This document shows, piece by piece, positions 1 to 7,997 of a stretch of DNA of 64,000 bases. Under the pieces are notes generated by a model. It was not told the DNA's origin. It ran no database searches and saw only the letters and a list, made by a program, of their open reading frames with translations. How positions within the stretch are numbered: position 1 is the stretch's first letter; every line of letters starts with the position of its first letter. Source of the stretch: Paraburkholderia bryophila (lineage in GTDB: Bacteria > Pseudomonadota > Gammaproteobacteria > Burkholderiales > Burkholderiaceae); NCBI RefSeq assembly GCF_013409255.1, contig NZ_JACCAS010000001.1, forward strand, positions 4,216,001 through 4,280,000. Reading direction: 5' to 3'. A program made the translations under genes and the position numbers.

Positions 1-2
1 CG

Positions 3-140
3 GAAAGCGGCACGAGCGCCGGGTCACCGAACTCGGGTCTGTCGAATGGATCGAGCAATAGTGCGGCGTCCCTGACCAACCTTCCGGGAAGCCACAACAC
101 GCTGGCGACCCCGAGCACCGTATCGCCGGCTGCTCAATAA
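3..140 (+). CDS. C-terminal tail of an unidentified protein (5' end outside window)
   Basis: An open frame runs from the window edge to a TAA at 138-140, giving about 45 residues rich in Ser, Asn, Gly and Thr with no hydrophobic segment. Such low-complexity tails are common at the ends of exported or surface proteins, but nothing here identifies the family. No start is visible because the gene begins before the window. Confidence 0.4.
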   Translation, partial: ESGTSAGSPNSGLSNGSSNSAASLTNLPGSHNTLATPSTVSPAAQ

Positions 141-160
141 CAAGGATGACGGCGACGTCG

Positions 161-346
161 TAGGGCCATCCAGGTCGACTTGCACTTCACTCAATCGAAA
201 TGCTTGCCTACCTCGTCGAGCACGACGTCGTTATCACTGGCACCCATATCCCAGCTAGCCGCGCAGCGAGAATATGCGAGGCTCATGTGTACGACATGCC
301 GCCTGCCGCAAACGGCGATCGGTATCGCTCGGTCCACCTCGTTTAA
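161..346 (+). pseudogene. Possible remnant of an MBL-fold metallo-hydrolase C-terminus
   Basis: After an in-frame TAG at 161-163, the frame ending in TAA at 344-346 reads about 60 residues including MLAYLVEHDVVITGTHIP, followed by a stretch with YDMPPA. The pattern of a short helix, a hydrophobic VVITGTHIP-like strand and a final aromatic segment resembles the last 60 residues of metallo-beta-lactamase-fold hydrolases, where this region ends the domain. The upstream HxHxDH metal site is absent and the frame is closed by the TAG, so this would be a decayed fragment. An internal ATG at 200 could give a 48-residue peptide, but no good ribosome-binding site precedes it. The family call is from memory of the motif only. 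Confidence 0.3.
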
Positions 347-482
347 TCTCCGTCACGCGTCGAACCGACACGGCCGCCGTCTGTCTTAACTCAAAGACTG
401 AGCATCATTTTCTGGCCCGTTGATCGGCTACCCTCCAAAGCAGCCACTCCACGGCGTAGGGATCATTTCATTGGTGATTGAA

Positions 483-650
483 ATGACAAAGAACTTGTCC
501 GTCGTGCTGTACGTTGCGGTGATGATCGCCGCAGTCGTTGGCGTGGATGTACTGTTCTTCAAGGATCGATTCTGGGCACGGCTGATGGTGAACGTCGGCA
601 TTGTCCTGGTGTTCGCCGCTTTCTATCTGAGATTCTTTAAAAGCCCGTAA
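483..650 (+). CDS. Small two-helix inner-membrane protein, 55 aa
   Basis: The ORF from ATG 483 to TAA 648-650 encodes 55 residues with two hydrophobic helices (about 7-26 and 34-50) joined by a short basic loop (FFKDRFWARL). It ends in a charged FKSP tail, so both termini probably face the cytoplasm. The frame stays open upstream to 420, but the segment before Met-483 is not hydrophobic, so the shorter form is preferred. Similar small membrane proteins with a conserved centre are common in Burkholderiaceae and have no known function. It stands alone between a possible pseudogene and the ABC-F gene. Confidence 0.6.
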   Translation: MTKNLSVVLYVAVMIAAVVGVDVLFFKDRFWARLMVNVGIVLVFAAFYLRFFKSP

Positions 651-709
651 ACAGCGCGTTGCGGCGCCGGCACGTTCTATCCAGTGCAAAAGGAATACCA
701 CCGCACTAC

Positions 710-739
710 TTGTTCAGCCCGCCCAAGCCCGATTACACT
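710..739 (+). promoter_or_regulatory. Candidate sigma70 promoter for the upstream ORF and ABC-F gene
   Basis: TTGTTC at 710-715 and TACACT at 734-739 are 18 bp apart, a fair -35/-10 pair. Transcription would start near 746, about 30 bases before the upstream ORF at 777. This is a motif-only prediction. Confidence 0.4.
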
Positions 740-776
740 GCGCAGACCTTAACTCTTTCTGAAAAAGGAGGTAAAT

Positions 777-863
777 ATGGTTCTGCTTGTGTACCCGATG
801 ATGTTGGTACATTGGTCCAGCACATTTGCCTGCTCTCACCTGCGTTCCATCGCGCTGCGATAA
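777..863 (+). CDS. 28-codon upstream ORF (candidate leader peptide)
   Basis: ATG 777 follows a near-perfect Shine-Dalgarno, AGGAGG at 766-771, with 5-base spacing. The frame runs 28 codons to TAA 861-863 and begins MVLLVYPMMLVHW, a hydrophobic stretch. It ends 114 bases before the ABC-F start at 978, whose own ribosome-binding site is weak. Several resistance-type ABC-F genes are controlled by ribosome stalling on a short upstream ORF; the arrangement here fits that, but translation and stalling are inferred. Two short inverted repeats (895-898 with 907-910, and 944-948 with 955-959) lie between the ORFs and could form alternative structures. It could equally be a chance ORF. Confidence 0.45.
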   Translation: MVLLVYPMMLVHWSSTFACSHLRSIALR

Positions 864-977
864 CCTGGTCAGAGCAAAGCCCACTCCATCTAGTCGAGTT
901 CTTTCTCGATTCCATTGTTGTCGCCAGCGCTCCTGTTGACAGGGACAAACACGTCCCGCAGAAACGAGAGCAAAAGC

Positions 978-2708
978 ATGACAACCCTGATTTCCGCACT
1001 TTCCGTGCAATTGGAAAGCGGCCACGGCCCGCTATTCCACGACCTTTCCTTTACCGTAAAACCAGGCGACCGCATTGGTCTATTGGGCCATAACGGCTGC
1101 GGCAAAAGCAGCTTGCTCGGCGTATTGGCCGGCAGCCGTGAGCCGAGTGCCGGGAGCGTGCAATATGCCGGACAGTGCCGCCTGCAACACGTCGAGCAAC
1201 ATCTGCCGTCACGGCTGGCTAACCTGACGGCGCGCGAGGCGCTTCTGGAGGCGATAGACAAACAGCCGGAACAACATTGGCGAGTCGACAGTCTGCTGAA
1301 CGAACTGGCATTACCTGAAGCCGCCGATACCCCGGTGGCCAGCCTGAGCGGCGGTCAGCATACGCGCCTGCTGCTGGGGCGAGCCGTGTTGCAAGAGCCT
1401 AATCTGCTGTTACTGGACGAACCCAGCAACCATCTGGACCTGCCGTCGCTGCTGTGGCTGGAGGATTTTCTGGGACGTTGGCAGGGCGGTTTCATTCTCG
1501 TGTCGCATGATCCGCGGCTGTTGGATACGGTCAGTGACAAGAGCTGGATCCTGCGCGATCGGCAGTTGTACAGTTTCGATTTGCCGTGCAGCCAGGCATT
1601 AATCGCATTGGCCGAAGCCGACGCAGCTGCGCAGTCGCGCCATGCCGGCGAGCAAAAGGAAATCGACCGGTTGACCGCCAGCAGCAAACGCGTCGCTATC
1701 TGGGGGCGCGAGCATGACAATGAAAAGCTGTTGCGTCAGGCCAGGAACATCCAGCGGCGCGCCGATAAGCTGAAAGACGATCAGACCTTCGTCAGTCGTG
1801 GCAGTCCGTGGTGCCTGACATTACAGGGGAGGCCGCTGGCCGCCGACAGTCTGCAGGCATTCGAAGGCCTGCAGGTACGCGCGCAGTCCGACCAGCCCGT
1901 GTTGTTCGAGCTGGACGCGCTGTGGTTGCGGCCGGGTGACAAGGTCGCGCTTCTGGGCAGCAATGGCGCGGGCAAGTCTTCGCTATTGCGTCAGTGCTGG
2001 AGCGACGTGCAGGCAGGCGAGACACGGGCCGGCTGGCGCTATCATCCTGCGGCGCGTATCGCTTACTACGATCAGTCGCTGCGTCAACTGGCCGACGAAG
2101 CGACGCTAGCCGACGCCCTCTACAAGTTCGCGCCGGTTGGCGACAGGGAGCGACGGCAGGCCCTGATCTCGGCGGGGTTTGCTTATTCGCGACACGGCCA
2201 GAAGGTGGCCACGCTCAGCGGCGGTGAGCGCGCGCGGTTGCTGTTCCTGGCGCTGTCCATGGCGAGCTATCACTTGTTATGGCTCGATGAACCGACCAAT
2301 CACCTGGATCTGGACGGCAAACGTGAACTCGCGGCAGCGCTAGCTGCGTTCGCCGGTGGCTTTCTGCTGGTTTCGCACGATCGGGAACTGATCGAAAGCA
2401 GTTGCAACCGTTTCTGGGTAATCAGTAATGGTTGGGTTCAGGAATGGCCGGATGCCGCAAGTGCCTATCAGCGCCTGTTCGCCACTGGTGACAAGGTGCG
2501 ATCCGTAGCTGCTCCGGCTGCACTGCCCGATCTGGTTGCGCAGTCCGCTTTCGCTAGTGACGAGGCTGAAGTGCAGTGGCAGCGCTGGTGCCAATTGGAA
2601 GCGTGGCTAGAGATGGACCGGGCGCGTAAACCGAAGCATCAAAAGTCTCATTTGCAGCAGGAGTGGCAGCAGGAGATGCGGCGATTGGAGGAATCGTTGG
2701 GCCTGTAA
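978..2708 (+). CDS. ABC-F family ATP-binding protein, 576 aa
   Basis: A soluble duplicated ATPase without membrane segments, typical of ABC-F translation factors that act in the ribosomal E site. Domain 1 has Walker A GHNGCGKS (37-44), signature LSGGQ and Walker B LLLLDEPSNHLD. Domain 2 has GSNGAGKSS, LSGGERARL and LLWLDEPTNHLD. The linker between them is charged and helical, and a charged coiled tail ends the protein. The start at ATG 978 is chosen because translation from it leads straight into the first ATP-binding fold; the frame is open upstream to 915. Codon use (many TTG, CTG, AAC and CAG codons, lower GC) differs from downstream genes and suggests transfer, perhaps from an enterobacterial source. 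Whether it is Uup/YheS-like or a resistance type cannot be decided here. Confidence 0.85.
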   Translation: MTTLISALSVQLESGHGPLFHDLSFTVKPGDRIGLLGHNGCGKSSLLGVLAGSREPSAGSVQYAGQCRLQHVEQHLPSRLANLTAREALLEAIDKQPEQHWRVDSLLNELALPEAADTPVASLSGGQHTRLLLGRAVLQEPNLLLLDEPSNHLDLPSLLWLEDFLGRWQGGFILVSHDPRLLDTVSDKSWILRDRQLYSFDLPCSQALIALAEADAAAQSRHAGEQKEIDRLTASSKRVAIWGREHDNEKLLRQARNIQRRADKLKDDQTFVSRGSPWCLTLQGRPLAADSLQAFEGLQVRAQSDQPVLFELDALWLRPGDKVALLGSNGAGKSSLLRQCWSDVQAGETRAGWRYHPAARIAYYDQSLRQLADEATLADALYKFAPVGDRERRQALISAGFAYSRHGQKVATLSGGERARLLFLALSMASYHLLWLDEPTNHLDLDGKRELAAALAAFAGGFLLVSHDRELIESSCNRFWVISNGWVQEWPDAASAYQRLFATGDKVRSVAAPAALPDLVAQSAFASDEAEVQWQRWCQLEAWLEMDRARKPKHQKSHLQQEWQQEMRRLEESLGL

Positions 2709-3013
2709 AACCTGAGTGAAAAATCCCCTCGGAACCCGTCTGGTGAATGGCGCAATTTCTGTCGATACCAGAAGGGTTCTTTCAGGGGCCAGCGGCCAGG
2801 TTGGCGGTCCAACTGTTCTCCCCCGAATTCGTCCAGTCGGCATCATTCGGCCACGATTCATTTGCTACACTGAATCAGCCAACCCACCTGTTGTTCAGGG
2901 CTTGGTTCGACCCTGACGGTGGCTACCTGACGATGAATCCACGTTGCCCGTTTTGACGGCTTCAACGCGTGAGTCCTTCATCGCGGGACATGAAATCGTG
3001 CGGAGGTGTTGCC
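2709..3013. other. Intergenic region with a possible extended -10 promoter
   Basis: No convincing gene lies here; the small ORFs on both strands lack ribosome-binding sites and overlap each other. TGCTACACT, with TACACT at 2866-2871, looks like an extended -10 element and could serve the SnoaL-like gene starting at 3014. Nothing else is recognised. Confidence 0.35.
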
Positions 3014-3397
3014 ATGCAGGAAGAGCAATTGCGTGAAGCCTTGAATGCGCACTGGCGCGCATCGGCGGCGGGCGATCTGGACGCGGAGCACGCCATTTAC
3101 GCTGACGACGCCATCTGCGACTATCCCCAATCCGGCGAGCGAATTCTCGGCCGATCCAATTTGCAGGCACTGCGCGGTCATCATCCCGACAAGCCATCCG
3201 GATTCGACGTCAGGCGAATTCAAGGCGAAGGCAATCTGTGGGTCACGGAATACGAGATCACCTATAACGGCCGAGCGTTCTGGACGGTCAGCATCATGGA
3301 GTTTCACGACGGCAAGGTCGTCCACGAGACCCAATATTTTTCGGATCCGTTTGAAGCGCCGAGTTGGCGTAAGCAATGGGTTCAGCAGACTACGTGA
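3014..3397 (+). CDS. SnoaL-like / NTF2-fold protein, 127 aa
   Basis: The ORF starts at ATG 3014 behind GGAGG (3002-3006) and encodes 127 residues. An N-terminal helix (EEQLREALNAHWRASAAGDLDAE) leads into YADDAICDYPQSGERILG, a stretch ending in the conserved G-R-x-x-L turn, then antiparallel strands ending in MEFHDGKVVHETQYFSDPF. This is the usual layout of the SnoaL-like cone fold, members of which act as small hydrolases, isomerases or ligand-binding proteins. The substrate is unknown. The gene is solitary, with no partner to suggest a pathway. Confidence 0.75.
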   Translation: MQEEQLREALNAHWRASAAGDLDAEHAIYADDAICDYPQSGERILGRSNLQALRGHHPDKPSGFDVRRIQGEGNLWVTEYEITYNGRAFWTVSIMEFHDGKVVHETQYFSDPFEAPSWRKQWVQQTT

Positions 3398-3805
3398 TGT
3401 TCAAAGGCGGTCGATAGGCCGCCTGTTTATTGCAGCGCCACAAATCGATCTGCGATTGCTTTTGCTGCTTCAGCGAGCGCCTTGCGGGCCTTCGCGTCTC
3501 CGCTAATCCCACGCCTCGTGCAAATTAAGCCCCTCAATGTCGTTTGAGTGCCGTTTGAATGTCGTTTCACGGCGCGTCGCTGACGCCCGACCCATGCGGC
3601 TTCCCACTGACTCACCGCAGCGATTCAAACGCTTGATCGTTTGGTGAGCGTCCTCCAGAAATCTTGTCGGCAGCGCGCTGACAAATCAAGACAATCAGGT
3701 CAAAGGCGCGCGGCGTCGGCTTGGTGTTTAAAGCCGCCATCAGCGCGACGAATCATGCCCCAGCCGACGCGCGCGAGACGCGTCGCGGCCTCAGGAGGAG
3801 ACATC
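3398..3805. other. Intergenic region with short GTCGTTT repeats
   Basis: About 400 bases without a convincing gene. GTCGTTTGA-type units recur at roughly 3540-3572, giving a short imperfect direct repeat. A 62-codon minus-strand frame (3427-3615) ends in an Ala/Lys-rich helix (ARKALAEAAKAIADRFVAL) that could be a decayed C-terminus, but it has no ribosome-binding site and no recognisable family. Confidence 0.3.
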
Positions 3806-6211
3806 GTGAAACAGAGACGCGTAACAGGCGAAGCGGCCGCGAATGGGCGGCGCGTGATGGAGTTGAATGGACCACGGTCGCAACCGTCGCGAAGAGCAGG
3901 GCTAGCGCGAGCGTGGTGCGCACCGATTGGCGTCGGCGTCGCGTTGTTGACCGCCGCGTTGCTGATGTCCGCTTGCGCCGATGCGAGTTCGAGCACGACC
4001 GAGACGTCGTCCACTCCGGCGAAACCCACCAGCGCATCGATGAGCGCGGCGAGCGCAACTGGCAATGCCGTCACCGCAACGCCGTCTCAAGACCCGGCCC
4101 TTACCACCGCCGACACCTCGCACGGCACCGCCGCCCAACCCGCTTCATCCGCACGCCCGTCACTCGAACTCGCGAAAGCCAAACAACTCGCCGCCGAACA
4201 GAGCATCGCCGAGCGCCTACCGTCAGCCAGCGGCATGACCGAAAAACGTACCCGCCCGCTAACTCTGCGCGATTCCGGTATCGACGGTTCGCTGATGTTC
4301 GCGCGCGAAGTCGACTTCCGTGTCACCGGCGACATCGGCTTCATGATCCACGACATGGCCGCGACGCTGAGTCCCGCGCATCCCGGCCAGCCGATCGTAT
4401 TCGACGACCCCACCAGCGTGACGATCAACGTGCACCGCGGCGACGTCACACTCGACAGCGCGAAGCTCACCGCGATTTTCGACCGCTATCTGTTCCAGTA
4501 CCAGGGCTCGCCGCTGCGCAACATGCGGGTGGTGCCGCAAGACGGCGGCAGCTTGCGCATTACGGGCGAGATGCATCGCGAGACCTGGGTGCCGATCGTG
4601 CTGAGCGGCGCCTTGTCGATGCGCAACGCCAACGAACTCGTGTTCCATGCCGATCACGTCGAAGTTGCCGGTGTCGGCGCCGACAAGCTGATGCAGGCCG
4701 CGCACGTCAAGATGGCCGACCTGCTGAAAGTCGACACGCCGATCGCACGTCTGGACGGCGACGACGTGGTGATGCAGGTCGCCAAACTGACGCCGCCGCC
4801 CGCGTTGCGCATGACGATCACGCACATCGACACGAGCGCGGCCGGCGTGCGCTTCACGCTGGACGACCACACGGTGCCGAAAATCGACTGGCCCGCGACG
4901 ATGCCCACCCGCGGCATGCTGGTGCAGGGCGGCGACGTGAAATTCATGCGGTCGATGCCGATGAACATCGACATGGCGATCACGCCGCTCGACGCCAACG
5001 CGCCATTCGTGCTGGACCTGTACCACTACCGCGACCAGATGGCGGCCGGCTATCTAACCTTCGACGAAGCGGGCGCGCTGGACGTGCATCTGCCTTCCTA
5101 TTCGACGCTCGCCAGTGCAAGTGCCAGCACCGCCGCTGCCAACGACACACCGCTGCAAACGGGCAGCGCCGGCGCACGCTTCAACGACAGCTTCATCCGC
5201 GCGCAACAGGCTTCGCTCGCTCAAGCTCGACTGGTGTGGCAACACCTGCCGCAGACCTTGAGGACCGCCTCGGTCGCACGCGCAATTCCGGTCGGCACAC
5301 GCGCGGCATTTAGCGGCCAAAGCCTGGCGACGCCCGGTTCAGCGTTCACCGACGAACGTCATTCGCCGGGCGTCGCGCCGTTGATTCACGTCGAGAACGT
5401 CGACTTCTACGTAGCAGGGCGGATCGGTTTTCATGTGCGATCGCTGGACGCGCAGATGGTGCCGAAGCATCCGGGCCAACCCGTCGATCTCGACGATCCG
5501 GATCAGTACGACATTCATATCATCGGTGGCGAAGTGGTCGAACCCTGGCCGGCCATGGCGGCGCTGTTCAACGACTACCTGCTCGACTACGAGCCGCGTT
5601 CTCTAAACGATCTGCAGTTGAGACCCGTCGACGGCAAGCTCGAAGTCACGGGCGGCATCAAGTTGTGGAATCACTTTCCCGGCGTGTGGCTGCCGACCAC
5701 GATGAGCGGCACGATCGTCGCGAAGGACGAACGGCATCTCGTGTATGAACCTACCTCGGTGAAAGTGCTGGGCGTGCCGCAGGCGGGCTTGCTGCGCGCG
5801 CTGGATATTCCGCTGGCGTCGCTGACACCGTTCACGCGCAAGGGCGTCGCGTTGAAGGGCAACGAACTGGTGTTCGACCAGTACACGGTGTTTCCGCCGC
5901 CGGTGCTGCAAGGGCGCCTTGCCAGCGCGACGGTGAGCAACGAAGGTCTCGTGCTGAAATTCAAGCGTGACGGCGCGATTGCCGCCGCGCGCCCGCCGGC
6001 GAATGCGGGCAAGAGTTTCGTGTGGATCGAATCCGGCGACGTGAAGATGTTCAATTCGCTGGTGACGAATACGAGAACTTTCATCAAGGACAGTTCGAAC
6101 CCCGGTGTGATGAAGTTCGATCTGTACGGTTATCGCCGCGACGTGTCCAAGGGAACGGTGCGAATGGGCACCGACGGCGGCCTGAACGTCGACCTGGCCA
6201 CGAGAAAGTAG
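3806..6211 (+). CDS. Large lipoprotein with two tandem homologous halves, 801 aa
   Basis: The start is GTG 3806 behind AGGAGGAG (3793-3800); an internal ATG at 3857 is an alternative. A basic N-terminus and hydrophobic segment (41-53) end in the lipobox LMSAC with Cys57, so it should be a lipid-anchored envelope protein. A Ser/Thr/Ala-rich linker follows. The mature part repeats: about residues 150-420 contain IGFMIHDMAATLSPAHPGQP, a DRYLFQYQ helix and LRITGEM, while about 525-800 contain IGFHVRSLDAQMVPKHPGQP, NDYLLDYE and LEVTGGI. Each half looks like a mostly beta lipid- or ligand-binding module, loosely reminiscent of DUF2993-type proteins, but I do not recognise the family. It is not in an evident operon. 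Confidence 0.75.
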   Translation: MKQRRVTGEAAANGRRVMELNGPRSQPSRRAGLARAWCAPIGVGVALLTAALLMSACADASSSTTETSSTPAKPTSASMSAASATGNAVTATPSQDPALTTADTSHGTAAQPASSARPSLELAKAKQLAAEQSIAERLPSASGMTEKRTRPLTLRDSGIDGSLMFAREVDFRVTGDIGFMIHDMAATLSPAHPGQPIVFDDPTSVTINVHRGDVTLDSAKLTAIFDRYLFQYQGSPLRNMRVVPQDGGSLRITGEMHRETWVPIVLSGALSMRNANELVFHADHVEVAGVGADKLMQAAHVKMADLLKVDTPIARLDGDDVVMQVAKLTPPPALRMTITHIDTSAAGVRFTLDDHTVPKIDWPATMPTRGMLVQGGDVKFMRSMPMNIDMAITPLDANAPFVLDLYHYRDQMAAGYLTFDEAGALDVHLPSYSTLASASASTAAANDTPLQTGSAGARFNDSFIRAQQASLAQARLVWQHLPQTLRTASVARAIPVGTRAAFSGQSLATPGSAFTDERHSPGVAPLIHVENVDFYVAGRIGFHVRSLDAQMVPKHPGQPVDLDDPDQYDIHIIGGEVVEPWPAMAALFNDYLLDYEPRSLNDLQLRPVDGKLEVTGGIKLWNHFPGVWLPTTMSGTIVAKDERHLVYEPTSVKVLGVPQAGLLRALDIPLASLTPFTRKGVALKGNELVFDQYTVFPPPVLQGRLASATVSNEGLVLKFKRDGAIAAARPPANAGKSFVWIESGDVKMFNSLVTNTRTFIKDSSNPGVMKFDLYGYRRDVSKGTVRMGTDGGLNVDLATRK

Positions 6212-6263
6212 CGAACGTCACGGCGTGTCACGACGCGTCAAGGCGCGCCGCGACGCCAAACGC

Positions 6264-7064
6264 TCAAGCGTCTTTATTGATGATCCATTCATGCGCCGGG
6301 TCGTTGCGGAAATGCCAGACCCGTTGGCCGCCGGCCATCACGTTCAGGTAGTACGAGTCGTAACCATACGGCACGATCACCGGATGGTAGCCACGCGGCA
6401 CCATCACCACATCGTGATTTTCCACGGCCATCGATTCGTCGATATCGCGCATGTCGGTGTACACGCGCTGAAACGCGAAGCCTTGCGGCGGATTCAACCG
6501 ATGGTAGTAAGTCTCTTCGAGCGAGCTCTCGTGCGGCACATTGTCGGTGTCGTGCTTATGCGGCGGATAGCTCGATGCGTGTCCGCCCGGCGTTCTGACT
6601 TCGACCACCAGTAACGACTCCGCCTGCTCGGTCTGCGGAAGAATATCGCACACGTAACGCGTATTGAGCCCTTTGCCGCGCGTGGAGCGCTTCATCGAAG
6701 CCGGTTCGATCAGCCTTGCCGGAAACTTGCCCTTGGCCGGCGCGCTCGCCACGCCGATCTCCGCTTCGCGATTGGCGCGTACAGTCGCGCGCACGCCCGG
6801 CGGCAAATACACCGCATACGGCGCGGCGTCTTCGAACACGTTGTCGCGCGAACCGAGCGCGGTCCACGTGGTGTCCGCGGTTTCGATATCCACCGCGCCG
6901 GTCAGCACGACGATACACATCTCGCGCGCGGCTTCGAGCACATGCACGACTTCGTTCTCGCCCAACCGGTAAGCGGCGAATCCCACGTACCGCCAGCACG
7001 CCGACTCCGGCGTGACCCGCGCGATCGTCTGGCCGTCGCGCTGCGCCTTCACCAATAAACTCAT
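6264..7064 (-). CDS. iolB: 5-deoxy-glucuronate isomerase IolB, 266 aa
   Basis: A bicupin enzyme that isomerises 5-deoxy-D-glucuronate to 2-deoxy-5-keto-D-gluconate in myo-inositol breakdown. The metal ligands of the second cupin are visible as YPPHKHDT (His169, His171) and LEETYYHR (Glu184 region), and the length is normal for the family. The chosen start ATG 7064 overlaps the iolE stop (ATGA), so the gene is translationally coupled to iolE; the frame continues upstream only as a shadow of iolE. It is the last gene of the minus-strand iol operon. A short gap separates its stop from that of the convergent lipoprotein gene, with no strong terminator visible. Confidence 0.95.
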   Translation of the reverse strand: MSLLVKAQRDGQTIARVTPESACWRYVGFAAYRLGENEVVHVLEAAREMCIVVLTGAVDIETADTTWTALGSRDNVFEDAAPYAVYLPPGVRATVRANREAEIGVASAPAKGKFPARLIEPASMKRSTRGKGLNTRYVCDILPQTEQAESLLVVEVRTPGGHASSYPPHKHDTDNVPHESSLEETYYHRLNPPQGFAFQRVYTDMRDIDESMAVENHDVVMVPRGYHPVIVPYGYDSYYLNVMAGGQRVWHFRNDPAHEWIINKDA

Positions 7065-7987
7065 GCTGCCTCCTGATCCGCGCTGCCCATGCCGTCGAGC
7101 GGCGCATCCACCAACGCGCGCAACGTGCGATAACCCTTCTGCGCGTACTCGAACGACGGCGCGACCACCGGGTCCTGTTCCGCTTCGACCACCAGCCAGC
7201 CGCGATAACCATGACGCTTCAAGCGTTCGATGATCGCCGGGAAATTCACCGCGCCGTCGCCCGGCACCGTGAACGCGCCAGCAATCACCGCGTCGAGAAA
7301 ACTCCAGTTGCGATTGCGTGCGAGCTTCATCACGGCGGGGCGCACGTCCTTGCAATGCACGTGGCACACGCGGCCGATGTGTTTGTCGAGCACCGCCAGC
7401 GGATCGCCGCCGGCAAACGTAATATGCCCGGCGTCGAACAACAGGCCGACGGCGTCGCTCGTGCGCGCCATCAACTGATCGACGTCGGCGGATGTTTCGA
7501 CATACGCGCCCATGTGATGGTGATAAGCCAGCCGCACGCCACGGCTTAACGTATAGCGCGCGAATTCATCGACACGCGCCGCGTATGCCGCCCACTGCGC
7601 GTCGCTGAAAAAACGCGGCCGTTGATACAGCGGCTGCGGCGCACCCTGAATCGAATCGGCGACTTCGCCGTACACCATCGCCGTCGCGCCATTTTGTGCG
7701 AGCAGTTCCAGATGCGGGCCGACCGACGCGATTTCGTCTTCCACGCTGCCGCGCGCGAGGCGGCCGGAATACCAGCCGGACACGAGCGCGAGATCGTATT
7801 GCGCGAGCAATGTCTTCAGCGCCTGCGGCTCGCGCGGAAACTTGTTGCCTAGTTCGAAGCCCTGATAGCCGATCTGGCGGCCTTCCGTCAGCGCCAACTC
7901 GAGCGGCGTCTCGCCGCCGAGCGAAGGCAGATCGTCGTTCATCCACGATAACGGGTTGATGCCGATACGTACGTCGAAAGCAGTCAT
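7061..7987 (-). CDS. iolE: Myo-inosose-2 dehydratase IolE, 308 aa
   Basis: A TIM-barrel enzyme of the xylose-isomerase-like family that dehydrates 2-keto-myo-inositol to 3D-(3,5/4)-trihydroxycyclohexane-1,2-dione. Family features are the N-terminal IGINPLSWMNDDLP, GYQGFELGNKFP, LAYHHHMGAYVET, LLFDAGHITFAGGDP, HVHCKDVR and the terminal VVEAEQDP metal-site strand. ATG 7987 lies 10 bases after the iolD stop, and the stop overlaps the iolB start. Length and motifs are complete. Confidence 0.95.
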   Translation of the reverse strand: MTAFDVRIGINPLSWMNDDLPSLGGETPLELALTEGRQIGYQGFELGNKFPREPQALKTLLAQYDLALVSGWYSGRLARGSVEDEIASVGPHLELLAQNGATAMVYGEVADSIQGAPQPLYQRPRFFSDAQWAAYAARVDEFARYTLSRGVRLAYHHHMGAYVETSADVDQLMARTSDAVGLLFDAGHITFAGGDPLAVLDKHIGRVCHVHCKDVRPAVMKLARNRNWSFLDAVIAGAFTVPGDGAVNFPAIIERLKRHGYRGWLVVEAEQDPVVAPSFEYAQKGYRTLRALVDAPLDGMGSADQEAA

Positions 7988-7997
7988 GCGGACGTCC

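Noticed and set aside
3427..3615. A 62-codon minus-strand ORF as a gene or integrase remnant
   Set aside because: No start signal and no recognisable motif; only an Ala/Lys-rich helix at its end, so left as a note in the intergenic entry.
3721..5313. A 530-codon plus-strand ORF over the lipoprotein gene
   Set aside because: It is an Arg-rich shifted frame of the lipoprotein, which has the lipobox, strong ribosome-binding site and internal duplication.
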